NCBI GenBank assembly: GCA_963662155.1
Contig: OY759268.1
Location: 54,475,957-54,539,956, forward strand
DNA: 64,000 nt
Source: Lamellibrachia columna
Taxonomy: Eukaryota > Annelida > Polychaeta > Sabellida > Siboglinidae
Direction of reading: 5' to 3'
The translations under genes were made by a program, and so were the position numbers. The notes beneath the pieces were generated by a model. That model saw only the letters and a program-made list of their open reading frames with translations, made no database searches and was not told the origin of the DNA. Position 1 is the stretch's first letter. Every line of letters begins with the position of its first letter. This document shows, piece after piece, positions 48,595 to 58,350 of the stretch.

Positions 48595-49176
48595 GACAGT
48601 CGGCAGATAGATATCAGATAGACATCAGATAGACAACAGATAGACAACAGATAGACAACAGATAGACACCAGATAGACAACAGATAGACAACAGATAGAC
48701 AACAGATAGACAACAGATAGACATCAGATAGAGAACAGATAGACAACAGATAGACAACAGATAGACACCAGATAGACAACAGATAGACAACAGATAGACA
48801 ACAGATAGACATCAGATAGACATCAGATAGACATCAGATAGACAACAGATAGACATCAGATAGAGAACAGATAGACATCAGATAGACAACAGATAGACAT
48901 CAGATAGATATCAGATAGACATCAGATAGACAACAGATAGACAACAGATAGACAACAGATAGACATCAGATAGACATCAGATAGACATCAGATAGACAAC
49001 AGATAGACATCAGATAGAGAACAGATAGACATCAGATAGACAACAGATAGACATCAGATAGATATCAGATAGACATCAGATAGACAACAGATAGACAACA
49101 GATAGACAACAGATAGACAACAGATAGACAACAGATAGACAACAGATAGACAACAGATAGACATCAGATAGAGAAC
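48595..49176. repeat. 11-bp minisatellite, about 52 units
   Basis: The unit is ACAACAGATAG or ACATCAGATAG, with occasional GAGAACAGATAG. It includes a longer internal repeat of mixed units (compare 48830-48960 with 48990-49110). The minus ORF of CLSVVYLLSI type is a shadow. Confidence 0.95.
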
Positions 49177-49251
49177 ACTGAGGCTAGGAAAAAGAAAAGA
49201 AATATGAACGTTGAAGTGTGTTGTGTTGTGCCTTGTTCTCAGTTTCGTCTC

Positions 49252-49716
49252 GTTTCCTTCAGGGAGTACAAGTTGAAAGTGGGAGAGAGGGAAGTCACCC
49301 TCAAGTCAGACAGGGTTCCTGTCACGAGATACACAAAGAAAGTACACGGTTAGTAACAAGGAACTGTTGGAAGGACTGAAACACTAATGTCTCAATCATG
49401 ATCATTGTTTCCTTCAGGGAGTACAAGTTGAAAGTGGGAGAGAGGGAGGTCACCCTCAAGTCAGACAGGGTTCCTGTCACGAGATACACAAAGAAAGTAC
49501 ACGGTTAGTAACAAGGAACTGTTGGAAGGACTGAAACACTAATGTCTCAATCATGATCATTGTTTCCTTCAGGGAGTACAAGTTGAAAGTGGGAGAGAGG
49601 GAGGTCACCCTCAAGTCAGACAGGGTTCCTGTCACGAGATACACAAAGAAAGTACACGGTTAGTAACAAGGAACTGTTGGAAGGACTGAAACACTAATGT
49701 CTCAATCATGGTCATT
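49252..49716 (+). pseudogene. GARS1: Three tandem copies of an 86-bp GlyRS exon (155-bp units), copy 2
   Basis: Exons at 49263-49348, 49418-49503 and 49573-49658 each follow GTTTCCTTCAG and precede GTTAGT. Each reads EYKLKVGEREVTLKSDRVPV, then TRYTKKVH in phase 1+84+1. This matches GlyRS just before VEEVVP (GEFxIxxxGxxxxLxxxxxxxxRxxKxxxVEEVVP). It joins 48042-48207 upstream (NG-EYK) and 50387 downstream (KVH-VEEIVP) in correct phase. Eighty-six is not a multiple of three, so only one copy can be spliced in without a frameshift. The copies are nearly identical, implying recent tandem duplication that includes about 69 bp of intron. Confidence 0.85.
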
Positions 49717-50386
49717 GGCATTGAAAGTTGTTAAATATTGGGAGGAGTTCAACACTGATATCTGTGGGGTTGATATTGGGGGGGCAGACCTGGGTTAGAG
49801 TACATTCTCATGAGTGTGAGTACATTAGTGATAGCTGAGTACGAGTACATTTCTAAAAGCCGAGTGCAAATACATTTACACGAGTACGAGTACATATTGT
49901 ATGATATAGTAAATTATTGGTAATAGCATATTTAAACAAATACAAATTGTTAATTAATTAAAATAATTCAGGAATAATTAATTATGTAAAGGCAGTTGAT
50001 GATGAAAACCATAAAAAACCTCTTTATTTTATGAACAAGTAACAATTACATTTCTTAAACTAATCATTACCTAGGGTTACCATATAAAAAACCTAGCCAA
50101 TCAACTTGATTATACGTAACATAGGTTCAAACAAAAACTAATGTTATTTTGTTCCTACACACAAGCAAACACTATCCACAATTGAAATTAAGAGATTTAT
50201 TGAAAACAATTAGGAGTTTACTAAATGAAATGATGATGTGCAGATTCTGTACATCATAATTATGTAAGTTGTGGCAGTGGTGAAATCATGATTTACATTA
50301 CATTCACTATGTGGCGCCACTGGTGGAGAGTTTGGCTCAAATCATGAAGCAGTGAATGACTATTGAGAGGGATCATATCTTTGTAG
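49717..50386. other. Duplicated GlyRS intron, copy 2
   Basis: It matches 57600-58279 closely, including a GAGTACGAGTACAT-rich stretch at 49790-49895. From about 50110 it also matches 43540-43803. No exon is seen. Confidence 0.65.
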
Positions 50387-50496
50387 TTGAAGAAATTGTT
50401 CCATCGGTTGTGGAGCCATCGTATGGGGTCGGCTGGATCGTGTACGCCCTCGTTGAACACAACTTCTGGATGCGAGAGGGTGAGGAACAGTGCACA
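50387..50496 (+). pseudogene. GARS1: Glycyl-tRNA synthetase exon (class II motif 3 region), copy 2
   Basis: It has the same 110-bp length and phase as 43804-43913. It reads VEEIVPSVVEPSYGVGWIVY, then ALVEHNFWMREGEEQCT. The glycines of motif 3 are kept, but the invariant motif-3 arginine (GRI in active enzymes) is Trp, and EQRT has become EQCT. Both are single-base changes at CpG-type codons. The donor is GTGCGT and weaker than the GTGAGT of copy 1. Loss of the ATP-binding Arg means no active synthetase could be made from it. Confidence 0.8.
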
Positions 50497-51303
50497 GTGC
50501 GTGTCACATCAAATATTCTCCAAATAAAACTTACCTCTAGTACAAGACATGTTGTGCAAGTCTCATTTGAAACACACTGGGAGATTCTGAGTCTGTCTGA
50601 TTGATTGTTTCACATACAAGGGCAGCCGACTGATGATCTGACAATCTGTCTCCACCTTTGTCAGTCCCTTGCTGCCACTTGTGTCTCATGGAAGTCAAGT
50701 CCTGTCTTGTCTTTGATGTTGTCCATCCAGTCCTATCTCTGTCTGTCACTGTGCCTTGCAGGAAGACTTTACTAGGCCAGTGGATGCCATATGTTAAATT
50801 GAGTGTATGTAACCCTTAATAAGTAGACGCGATTTTTAAATTAAACATGAAGAAATATGCCTATCACTTTGTGTACATTATTTGAAATTATGACCCTTGT
50901 ATCTCCCAGAATGCAATGTGCATGTCACAGTTTAACGTAGCCACTCAAAGGTAAATACCAATTTGCCCCGGAATTGTGCGACGTACGAAGTTGGGGCACG
51001 CTGCCATAAAACACTTACATAATATTCTGCAAAACTAAAAATGTAAAGCAATGGCTTTGACAAGTTCATCTTGAAGGTTGGTGCGTCTGTATAGATCTGC
51101 TACTAGGGAATGGGTACGGTACAGGTATTTGATGCCATTCCTCCGATAGTTGTCTGTTTCCCTTGTGAAGTATCAATTGTCAGCAGTCTATACTATAGTA
51201 CAACAAATTATTATCTATGTCAGATCATTTCTCAAAAAAAAAATATATACTGAGTGGGGCTACAAAGTAAACCAGGTGACCACGAATCATATGTTACATT
51301 TTG
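50497..51303. other. Intron-like DNA, copy 2
   Basis: The first part matches 43914-44350. The part after 50820 matches 58370-58760. No gene is seen; the ORFs at 50537-50749 and 51150-51353 are not supported. Confidence 0.55.
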
Positions 51304-52985
51304 TGTGTAGATTCTACTTCACCAAGGTTTCTCATCCAGTATTTGCTGTGTAGATTCTACTTCACCAAGGTTTCTCATCCAGTATTTGCTGTGTAGATTC
51401 TACTTCACCAAGGTTTCTCATCCAGTATTTGCTGTGTAGATTCTACTTCACCAAGATCTCTCATCCAGTATTTGCTGTGTAGATTCTACTTCACCAAGAT
51501 CTCTCATCCAGTATTTGCTGTGTAGATTCTACTTCACCAAGGTTTCTCATCCAGTATTTGCTGTGTAGCTGTGTAGATTCTACTTCACCAAGGTTTCTCA
51601 TTCAGTATTTGCTGTGTAGATTCTACTTCACCAAGGTTTCTCATCCAGTATTTGCTGTGTAGATTCTACTTCAACAAGGTTTCTCATCCAGTATTTGCTG
51701 TGTAGATTCTACTTCACCAAGGTTTCTCATCCAGTATTTGCTGTGTAGATTCTACTTCACCAAGGTTTCTCATCCAGTATTTGCTGTGTAGATTCTACTT
51801 CACCAAGGTTTCTCATCCAGTATTTGCTGTGTAGATTCTACTTCACCAAGGTTTCTCATCCAGTATTTGCTGTGTAGATTCTACTTCACCAAGGTTTCTC
51901 ATCCAGTATTTGCTGTGTAAATTCTACTTCACCAAGGTTTCTCATTCAGTATTTGCTGTGTAGATTCTACTTCACCAAGGTTTCTCATCCAGTATTTGCT
52001 GTGTAGATTCTACTTCACCAAGGTTTCTCATCCAGTATTTGCTGTGTAAATTCTACTTCACCAAGGTTTCTCATCCAGTATTTGCTGTGTAGATTCTACT
52101 TCACCAAGGTTTCTCATCCAGTATTTGCTGTGTAAATTCTACTTCACCAAGGTTTCTCATTCAGTATTTGCTGTGTAGATTCTACTTCACCAAGGTTTCT
52201 CATCCAGTATTTGCTGTGTAGATTCTACTTCACCAAGGTTTCTCATCCAGTATTTGCTGTGTAGATTCTACTTCACCAAGGTTTCTCATCCAGTATTTGC
52301 TGTGTAGATTCTACTTCACCAAGGTTTCTCATCCAGTATTTGCTGTGTAGATTCTACTTCACCAAGGTTTCTCATCCAGTATTTGCTGTGTAGATTCTAC
52401 TTCACCAAGGTTTCTCATCCAGTATTTGCTGTGTAGATTCTACTTCACCAAGGTTTCTCATCCAGTATTTGCTGTATAAATTCTACTTCACCAAGGTTTC
52501 TCATCCAGTATTTGCTGTGTATATTCTACTTCACCAAGGTTAATCATCCAGTATTTGCTGTGTAAATTCTACTTCACCAAGGTTTCTCATCCAGTATTTG
52601 CTGTGTAGATTCTACTTCACCAAGGTTTCTCATCCAGTATTTGCTGTGTAGATTCTACTTCACCAAGGTTTCTCATCCAGTATTTGCTGTGTAAATTCTA
52701 CTTCACCAAGGTTTCTCATCCAGTATTTGCTGTGTAGATTCTACTTCACCAAGGTTTCTCATCCAGTATTTTGCTGTGTAGATTCTACTTCACCAAGGTT
52801 TCTCATCCAGTATTTGCTGTGTAGATTCTACTTCACCAAGGTTTCTCATCCAGTATTTCCTGTGTAGAATCTACTTCACCAAGGTTTCTCATCCAGTATT
52901 TTGTTGTGTAGATTCTACTTCATCAAGGTCTCTCATCCAGTATTTTGTTGTGTAGATTCTACTTCATCAAGGTCTCTCATCCAGT
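51304..52985. repeat. 43-bp minisatellite, about 39 units
   Basis: The unit is TGTGTAGATTCTACTTCACC, AAGGTTTCTCATCCAGTATT, TGC. Common variants are TGTAAATTC, CAAGATCTC and CATTCAG. The last three units are 44 bp (TTTTG) and more diverged. The equivalent place in the paralogous block (after about 58760) has no such array, so it expanded after duplication. Confidence 0.95.
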
Positions 52986-53823
52986 ATTCGTTGGCGATTG
53001 TTCCCTGAAACATTGTTTTGGCATTTTACTGGAAGAATTCGAGAATAAATAAAGCACATCTGTAAAATAATGTTTCACCGAAATATGTGCCTGCAGTGAT
53101 TTTCTAATCAGTAATTTATCAGTAAAACATATTTCCTTATTTAATTGTGCAACTCATGTGTCTACATATATTGAAAATAATTTGCATATTTAAAAATCAA
53201 AATCAACTATCACTTATTTTGTTTTTAACTCATATAATGTGTGTCTTTTTCATTTGATGGCTGGTCTTAAGTCAAGTCAGCAAAAGGTACAAGTGTCTTT
53301 TCATGTTATTAGTGCAACAGATATGACTTTGACATATATACATTGACAAATATGATCCTTTAATTGACATCATCTACACAGTGATACACATTAAATATAC
53401 ATATTGTATATGCATTGAGCATAACTTGATGTGATAACTAATTTGCAACATTAATAATAATAGAATATAAATATCAAAGCTATGAATAAATATTAAATTA
53501 AAAGGTTTTAATATTAAAATACTCAGTCAGAGTCAGACAATTAGTATCACATATTATAAAATATTGCTATTATTTTTATTTCTTACTGTTTCTATTAAAT
53601 TAAGACAAATCTATATCTAATACTCTGGCATTATTACTTTCGCTGAACGTTAATTAAAATTTGTTTCAAAGATCATCTTTCTTTTTCGTTTTCTTAAAAT
53701 TATTCCAGATTATCATTTTGACAAACATGTCCAACATTGTTTTTGTGAACATAAAATTTGTATCAGTTGAGTTATTTGTACATTACTTTCATCAACAGAA
53801 TAATGTATAATTGTTTGTGCTAG
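52986..53823. other. Intron-like AT-rich DNA
   Basis: From about 53330 it matches 59270-59756 at high identity. No gene is seen. Confidence 0.6.
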
Positions 53824-53913
53824 GATGACAACGTGGAGGTTGCACTGAACTGACTCCAGTGTGTGGAGCAACCAATGCCAATGAAAGAAGTGATTTAAGT
53901 GATGTCAATGACG
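53824..53913 (+). pseudogene. Family Z acidic exon candidate, copy 1
   Basis: Ninety bases lie between a GTGCTAG acceptor and a GTATTT donor. The best frame, after a TGA near its start, reads ELTPVCGATNANERSDLSDV, then ND. The paralogue (59757-59846) has the same length and reads ELTPVCGATSVNERSDLSDV. The acidic, Ser-rich style matches the next exons, but the early stop leaves its status uncertain. A following AAGCCTGTATATCAGAAAGC stretch (about 54075) could be a further exon. Confidence 0.35.
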
Positions 53914-54170
53914 GTATTTATCTTTTAATACTTGGATCGGTGTTTAGCATTCAGCCCAGTATGAGCATTTAGAGTGAGTCAGCTGCAAAGTTATAAGTTG
54001 TTCATTCTGTCATTGTTTCACTTGCATGCAAAGCCCTTTAACAATATTCCATCACCTTTCATATTTTCCTTAGAAGCCTGTATATCAGAAAGCACATTTG
54101 TCCAATTATCTGTCATGAAATATTGTCAAATGTTAACCATAATGTTGACTATATAAAAATTTTTTTATAG

Positions 54171-54233
54171 CAAATCAGACTTTCTGACGTCTACAATCCG
54201 TTTGCCAGTGACACTGACAGTGAACCTGATTTT
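54171..54233 (+). pseudogene. Family Z acidic exon 2, copy 1
   Basis: Sixty-three bases lie between TTTTTTATAG and a consensus GTAAGT donor. They read QIRLSDVYNPFASDTDSEPD, then F, phase 0 at the end. The paralogue 60104-60163 is 60 bases (one codon fewer) and reads IRLSDDYNLFGSDTDSEPDF, but its donor is changed to CTAAGT. SDTDSEPD is casein-kinase-2-like acidic sequence, common in linker regions of nuclear proteins. Confidence 0.55.
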
Positions 54234-54316
54234 GTAAGTGTTTAATAAGTCTAATTAATTAATCTGATTAATAAGCGCCATTTAAAACTTCATCAACTGA
54301 TTTAACCTATCACAAA

Positions 54317-54523
54317 TCTATGCAGCCTGTGAATAGTTTAAGTAACATCCGCAGTCGATTGAAGAAAAATATGCAGCCTGTGAATAGTTGAAGTAACATC
54401 CGCAGTCGATTGAAGAAAAATATGCTGTGTGTGAATAGTTTAATTAACATCTGCAGTTGATTGAAGAAAAATATGCAGTGTGTGAATAGTTTAAGTAACA
54501 TCCGCAGTCGATTGAAGAAAAAT
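54317..54523. repeat. 52-bp tandem repeat, four units
   Basis: The unit is ATGCAGCCTGTGAATAGTTT, AAGTAACATCCGCAGTCGAT, TGAAGAAAAAT. The paralogous site (60255-60311) has one unit, so this is a local expansion in copy 1. Confidence 0.9.
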
Positions 54524-54544
54524 GCATATTTGTTTCCTTTGCAG

Positions 54545-54602
54545 AAAATTTCTTCACCGAAACAATCAGATCAACTTGTTGATGCGTCTGTATAATTTAA
54601 TG
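54545..54602 (+). pseudogene. Family Z exon 3, copy 1, with a stop
   Basis: Fifty-eight bases follow CCTTTGCAG and end at GTAAGT, phase 0 in and 1 out. It reads KISSPKQSDQLVDASV, TAA, FN. In the paralogue (60331-60388) the stop codon is TCA (Ser) and the frame is intact. The exon joins the next one as SFD-SLHKLP in the paralogue. Confidence 0.6.
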
Positions 54603-54822
54603 GTAAGTTAGATTAATTTAGCTTCAATTAATTTTTTTTTTATAATTGAAACTAACTTACTTAATATTGATTAAACGTGTGATCAATGTGGCTAACAGGG
54701 TAGTAGAGTTTCATTGATTTTGAGACACAATTACAGATTTATGTAAATACACTAATTCAGTGCCATTAACATATGTACAATATAGATCACAAGTAATAAC
54801 TTTATTAAAAATGTGTCTTTAC

Positions 54823-54883
54823 ATTCACTTCACAAACTGCCCGACTTGAGTGGTCACTCAGTCCAGATGTCTGTCACTGAAGG
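54823..54883 (+). pseudogene. Family Z exon 4, copy 1, acceptor lost
   Basis: Sixty-one bases end at a GTGAGT donor and read SLHKLPDLSGHSVQMSVTEG. The base before the exon is C (TCTTTAC) where the paralogue at 60608 has TCTTTAG, so the AG acceptor is destroyed. Phase is 2+57+2, matching exon 3 and exon 5. Confidence 0.6.
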
Positions 54884-54974
54884 GTGAGTTGGTAGCTTCA
54901 TTTAAACTGTTGCAACTGACATGGTTTCATTTCAGTGTTGTTGCAGGTTCGATTCATGTTGATGTTTGGAAACA

Positions 54975-55460
54975 CGTTTTTGTTCTGATATTCCTAAGCT
55001 TTTACTTAATGTTTTAGGTACACATGTTTGTGTTCTGATATTCCTAAACTTTCACTTAATGTTTTAGGTACACATGTTTGTGTTCTGATATTCCTAAGCT
55101 TTCACTTAATGTTTTAGGTACACATGTTTGTGTTCTGATATTCCTAAGCTTTCACTTAATGTTTTAGGTGCACATGTTTGTGTTCTGATATTTCTAAGCT
55201 TTTACTTAATGTTTTAATTACACATGTTTGTGTTCTGATATTCCTAAGCTTTTACTTAATGTTTTAATTACACATGTTTGTGTTCTGATATTCCTAAGCT
55301 TTTACTTAATGTTTTAGGTACACATGTTTGTGTTCTGATATTCCTAAGCTTTCACTTAATGTTATAGGTACACATGTTTGTGTTCTGATATTCAAAAGCT
55401 TTTTCTTAATGTTTTAGGTACACATGTTTGTGTTCTGATATTCCTAAGGTTTTACTTCAC
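54975..55460. repeat. 50-bp minisatellite, about ten units, copy 1
   Basis: The unit is TTCCTAAGCTTTTACTTAAT, GTTTTAGGTACACATGTTTG, TGTTCTGATA. It is shared with 60708-61195. Each unit contains a TTTTAG/GT pair that mimics a splice acceptor, although no coding frame is maintained. Confidence 0.95.
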
Positions 55461-55777
55461 GTTAGGAAGCATGTGTTTGTGTTCTAATGTTCTTGAACCT
55501 TTACTTAAGTGTTGTGGCAGGTTCAATTCCTGTTGGTGTTCTGATTAACATACCTGGTTGGACACACGTGGTGTTGGTTCTTTCATTCCATCTTTAATTA
55601 TAAAACACTTAAATATATGTACATTGAAAAAATCTTATTCTGACAAGCATCCTTCAAACTTACATAATTTTTTGTCTTGGTGCTGCTCTATTTGAAAACA
55701 GTGAAAATATTGTTGTATTCTTCCTTGCAATATTTGATTACAGTCGTTTTCAGATCATGTTTATAATTGTTCTTCAG
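55461..55777. other. Intron-like DNA with dispersed-repeat fragment
   Basis: About 55480-55590 is related to the first third of the 382-bp repeat (TTTACTTAAGTGTTGTGGCA, GGTTCAATTCCTGTTGGTG). The rest matches 61300-61518. No gene is seen. Confidence 0.55.
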
Positions 55778-55828
55778 CCTTATCGATACAGCGGCCAACA
55801 CATCTGGATCTGATGATGCAGGCAAAAA
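55778..55828 (+). pseudogene. Family Z acidic linker exon 5, copy 1
   Basis: Fifty-one bases lie between TTGTTCTTCAG and GTAAGC, phase 1+48+2, and read LIDTAANTSGSDDAGK. The sequence is identical to 61519-61569 and related to 541-603. It joins exon 4 as TEG-LIDTA and the zinc-finger exon as GK(K)-NGK in phase. Confidence 0.6.
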
Positions 55829-55907
55829 GTAAGCCTTTGTTTAATTTTATATTTGTTCTAATATTTCTAAGCTTTTCTTTCCGTGTTGTTGCAGGTTTAA
55901 TTGATGT

Positions 55908-55995
55908 TGGTGTTTGGAAACACATGTTGGTGTTTGGAAACACATGTTGGTGTTTGGAAACACATGTTGGTGTTCGGAAACACATGTTTGTGTTG
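55908..55995. repeat. 20-bp minisatellite, four to five units
   Basis: GTTGGTGTTTGGAAACACAT recurs at exact 20-bp spacing. The paralogous site (61649-61692) has two units. Peptides of the FGNTCWCLETHVGV type on + and - strands are shadows. Confidence 0.9.
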
Positions 55996-56049
55996 TAGTA
56001 TTCCTAAGCTCTGACTTCAAGTTTATGATCATACATTCTGTCACTTATG

Positions 56050-56100
56050 TCTTGATGTCATTCACCAGGTCTTTGTCCAACTTGCCACCAATTTGAGCAC
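56050..56100. repeat. Single diverged copy of the 70-bp unit
   Basis: CTTGATGTCATTCACCAGGT, then CTTTGTCC, then CACCAATTTGAGCAC matches the first three quarters of the 70-bp unit of 30081-38760. A second single copy is at 61754-61806. Both sit upstream of the zinc-finger exon, as does the large array. Confidence 0.75.
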
Positions 56101-56514
56101 AGACAGTTCTCTCTATCTAGTGTATATAGACAGTCAAACCTGCTCAAGTGACTACCTGCATAAAGAGGCCAGCAGCCATTAACAGTTATACCTTTGATAA
56201 ACAATAAATCTGGTGACACTAACGATGTTACTAACTACAGACTAATTGCACTGGTTACTGTAACTAAGGTATGTGAGATTGTATAGTATTAATGACGGCA
56301 GTATATGTGTATGTGCATGGGTTTTGTCCGAAATAAAAAGTATTCTGTTCTAACGACCACTGTCACTGCTTCCTTTCACAAGAGTTTAACATGTTAAATT
56401 ACCCATATTAAGTGACCTTAAGCTTAATACAGGTTTGACTGTATAATTACTCTAGCAACAAATTATTGCACTATTTCAATATCTTGTTCCTTCAGTTAAC
56501 TTACTGTTATCCTA
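56101..56514. other. Intron-like DNA
   Basis: Near-identical to 61807-62213. The last 80 bp also match 38790-38866. No gene is seen. Confidence 0.6.
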
Positions 56515-56548
56515 AGAAAGGGAAAACAACACGTGACAGACCAATTAG
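56515..56548 (+). pseudogene. Family Z zinc-finger exon start, copy 1, truncated
   Basis: The stretch corresponds to the NGKTTCGRPIR start seen at 62214-62245 and 38867. Here it reads KGKTTRDRPIR. The CCTAG acceptor is CCTAAG, one base altered. Homology to the other copies ends at ATTAGGTG, before the cysteines, so the finger itself is gone. Confidence 0.5.
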
Positions 56549-56736
56549 GTGAGGCATATACATAAGATACGTTTTATTACCAAGTAGCAAGTACAAGGAA
56601 TTTGTAGTGTTGTGGCGTTAGAACAAACATACACTCATGCACCCAATCACACACGGAACTAAACATTACATATCACAATCGTAATACTAAAAACAGTTGA
56701 AAACAAGCGAGAGTAATATAATAGGTTGCAAGATTA

Positions 56737-56842
56737 AAAAAAAAAAAAAATAAATAAATAAAAAAAAAAAAAAATAAAGATTAAAAAAAAAAAAAAATAA
56801 ATAAAAAAAAAAAAAATAAAAAAAATAAAAAATAAAAAATTA
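56737..56842. repeat. A-rich tract
   Basis: Homopolymeric A interrupted by single T (TAAATAAATAAA). It ends about ten bases before the acceptor of the next exon-like piece. It could be a retroposon tail or a simple repeat; no target duplication was found. Confidence 0.85.
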
Positions 56843-56853
56843 AATATATGCAG

Positions 56854-56981
56854 AATTTGTCCACAACATCCTGGACAAATTTAGAAATTCTGAAGCTGGT
56901 CATCTTTGTATGACCGACAAGGTGATCGAACAAGTGACATCTGCCGTTGAGAAAATTCAACGAGAAAATTTTGCTACGCTC
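56854..56981 (+). CDS. Unrecognised exon-like segment (helical, charged)
   Basis: After an acceptor-like ATATATGCAG the frame reads FVHNILDKFRNSEAGHLCMT, then DKVIEQVTSAVEKIQRENFA, with strong amphipathic helix character and no stop. The style (F..L.DKFR..., then VI..VT..V) recalls a helical segment in uncharacterised animal transposon-associated proteins, but I cannot name it. The coding-like sequence runs straight into the 23-bp minisatellite, so its donor is lost or not visible. Confidence 0.4.
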
Positions 56982-56982
56982 C

Positions 56983-57196
56983 CTTGTTGTGTGCCGCCTC
57001 ACTCTCTTGTTGTGTGCCGCCTCACTCTCTTGTTGTGTGTCACCTCACTCTCTTGTTGTGTGTCACCTCACTCTCTTGTTGTGTGTCACCTCACTCTCTT
57101 GTTGTGTGTCACCTCACTCTCTTGCTGTGTGTCGCCTCACTCTCTTGTTGTGTTTCACCTCACTCTCTTGTTGTGTGTCACCTCACTCTCTTGTTG
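56983..57196. repeat. 23-bp minisatellite, about nine units
   Basis: CACCTCACTCTCTTGTTGTG then TGT, with GCCGCC and GTCGCC variants in the first units and near 57130. Its last unit is fused to the middle of a GlyRS exon at 57198. The three overlapping ORFs (115, 114 and 99 codons) of PHSLVVCHLTLLL type are shadows. Confidence 0.95.
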
Positions 57197-57197
57197 T

Positions 57198-57600
57198 GTC
57201 ACCCTCAAGTCAGACAGGGTTCCTGTCACGAGATACACAAAGAAAGTACACGGTTAGTAACAAGGAACTGTTGGAAGGACTGAAACACTAATGTCTCAAT
57301 CATGATCATTGTTTCCTTCAGGGAGTACAAGTTGAAAGTGGGAGAGAGGGAGGTCACCCTCAAGTCAGACAGGGTTCCTGTCACGAGATACACAAAGAAA
57401 GTACACGGTTAGTAACGAGGAACTGTTGGAAGGACTGAAACACTAATGTCTCAATCATGATCATTGTTTCCTTCAGGGAGTACAAGTTGAAAGTGGGAGA
57501 GAGGGAAGTCACCCTCAAGTCAGACAGGGTTCCTGTCACGAGATACACAAAGAAAGTACACGGTTAGTAACAAGGAACTGTTGGAAGGACTAATGTCTCA
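57198..57600 (+). pseudogene. GARS1: GlyRS 86-bp exon, one truncated and two full copies, copy 3
   Basis: Full exons lie at 57322-57407 and 57477-57562, with the same CTTCAG acceptor, GTTAGT donor and EYKLKVGEREVTLKSDRVPV reading as at 49.3 kb. The first copy lacks its acceptor and first 31 bases, replaced by the 23-bp minisatellite, and begins at 57198. Unit length is again 155 bp. The triplication predates the block duplication or was homogenised afterward. Confidence 0.85.
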
Positions 57601-58279
57601 ATCATGATCATTCGCATTGAAAGTTGTTAAATATTGGGAGGAGTTCAAAGTTGATATATGTGGGTTTGATATTGGGGGGGGCAGACCTGTGTTAGAGTAC
57701 ATTCTCATGAGTACGAGTACATTAGTGATGGCTGAGTACGAGTATGAGTACATTTCTAAAAGCCGAGTGCAAATACATTTACACGAGTACGAGTACATAT
57801 TGTATGATATAGTAAATTATTAGTAATAGCATATTTAAACAAATAATTTTTTTTTATTATTTAAAATAATTCATGAATAATTAATTATGTAAAGGCAGTT
57901 GATGATGAAAACCATAAAAACCTCTATTTCATGAACAAGTAACAATTACATTTCTTAAACCAATCATTACCTAGGGTTACCATATAAAAAACCTAGCCAA
58001 TCAACTTGAGTATACGTAACATAGGTTCAAACAAAAACTAATGTTATTTGTGCTACACACAAGTAAACACTATCCACAATTGAAACTAAGAGATTTATTG
58101 AAAACAATTAGGAGTTTACTAAATGAAATGATGATGTGCCGATTCTGTATAAATATGTAAGTTGTGGCAGTGGAGAAATCATGATTTACATTACATTCAC
58201 TATGTGGCGCCACTGGTGGTGAGTTTGGCTCAAATCATAAAGCAGTGAATGACTATTGAGAGAGATAATTTCTTTGTAG
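57601..58279. other. Duplicated GlyRS intron, copy 3
   Basis: It matches 49700-50386, with a longer GAGTACGAGTATGAGTACAT stretch around 57715-57755. No exon is seen. Confidence 0.65.
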
Positions 58280-58350
58280 TTGAAGAAATTGTTCCATCGT
58301 TTGTGGAGCCATCGTATGGGGTCGGCTGGATCGTGTACGCCCTCTTAGAA
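58280..58350 (+). pseudogene. GARS1: Glycyl-tRNA synthetase motif 3 exon, copy 3, truncated
   Basis: It reads VEEIVPSFVEPSYGVGWIVY, then ALL, and breaks off at CTTAGAAGTAGAAG. In copy 2 the matching DNA resumes at about 50820 (AAGTAGACG), so roughly 0.37 kb including the exon end and donor is deleted. The motif-3 Arg is Trp here as in copy 2, so that change came before the copy 2/copy 3 split. Confidence 0.8.

Noticed and set aside
48537..48812. Minus-strand hydrophobic repeat ORF resembling a membrane protein
   Set aside because: It is the 11-bp GATAGACAACA minisatellite read backwards.
56910..57291. Three overlapping Cys/Leu-rich ORFs
   Set aside because: The 23-bp minisatellite read in three frames; only the first 40 codons of one frame (56854-56981) look coding.
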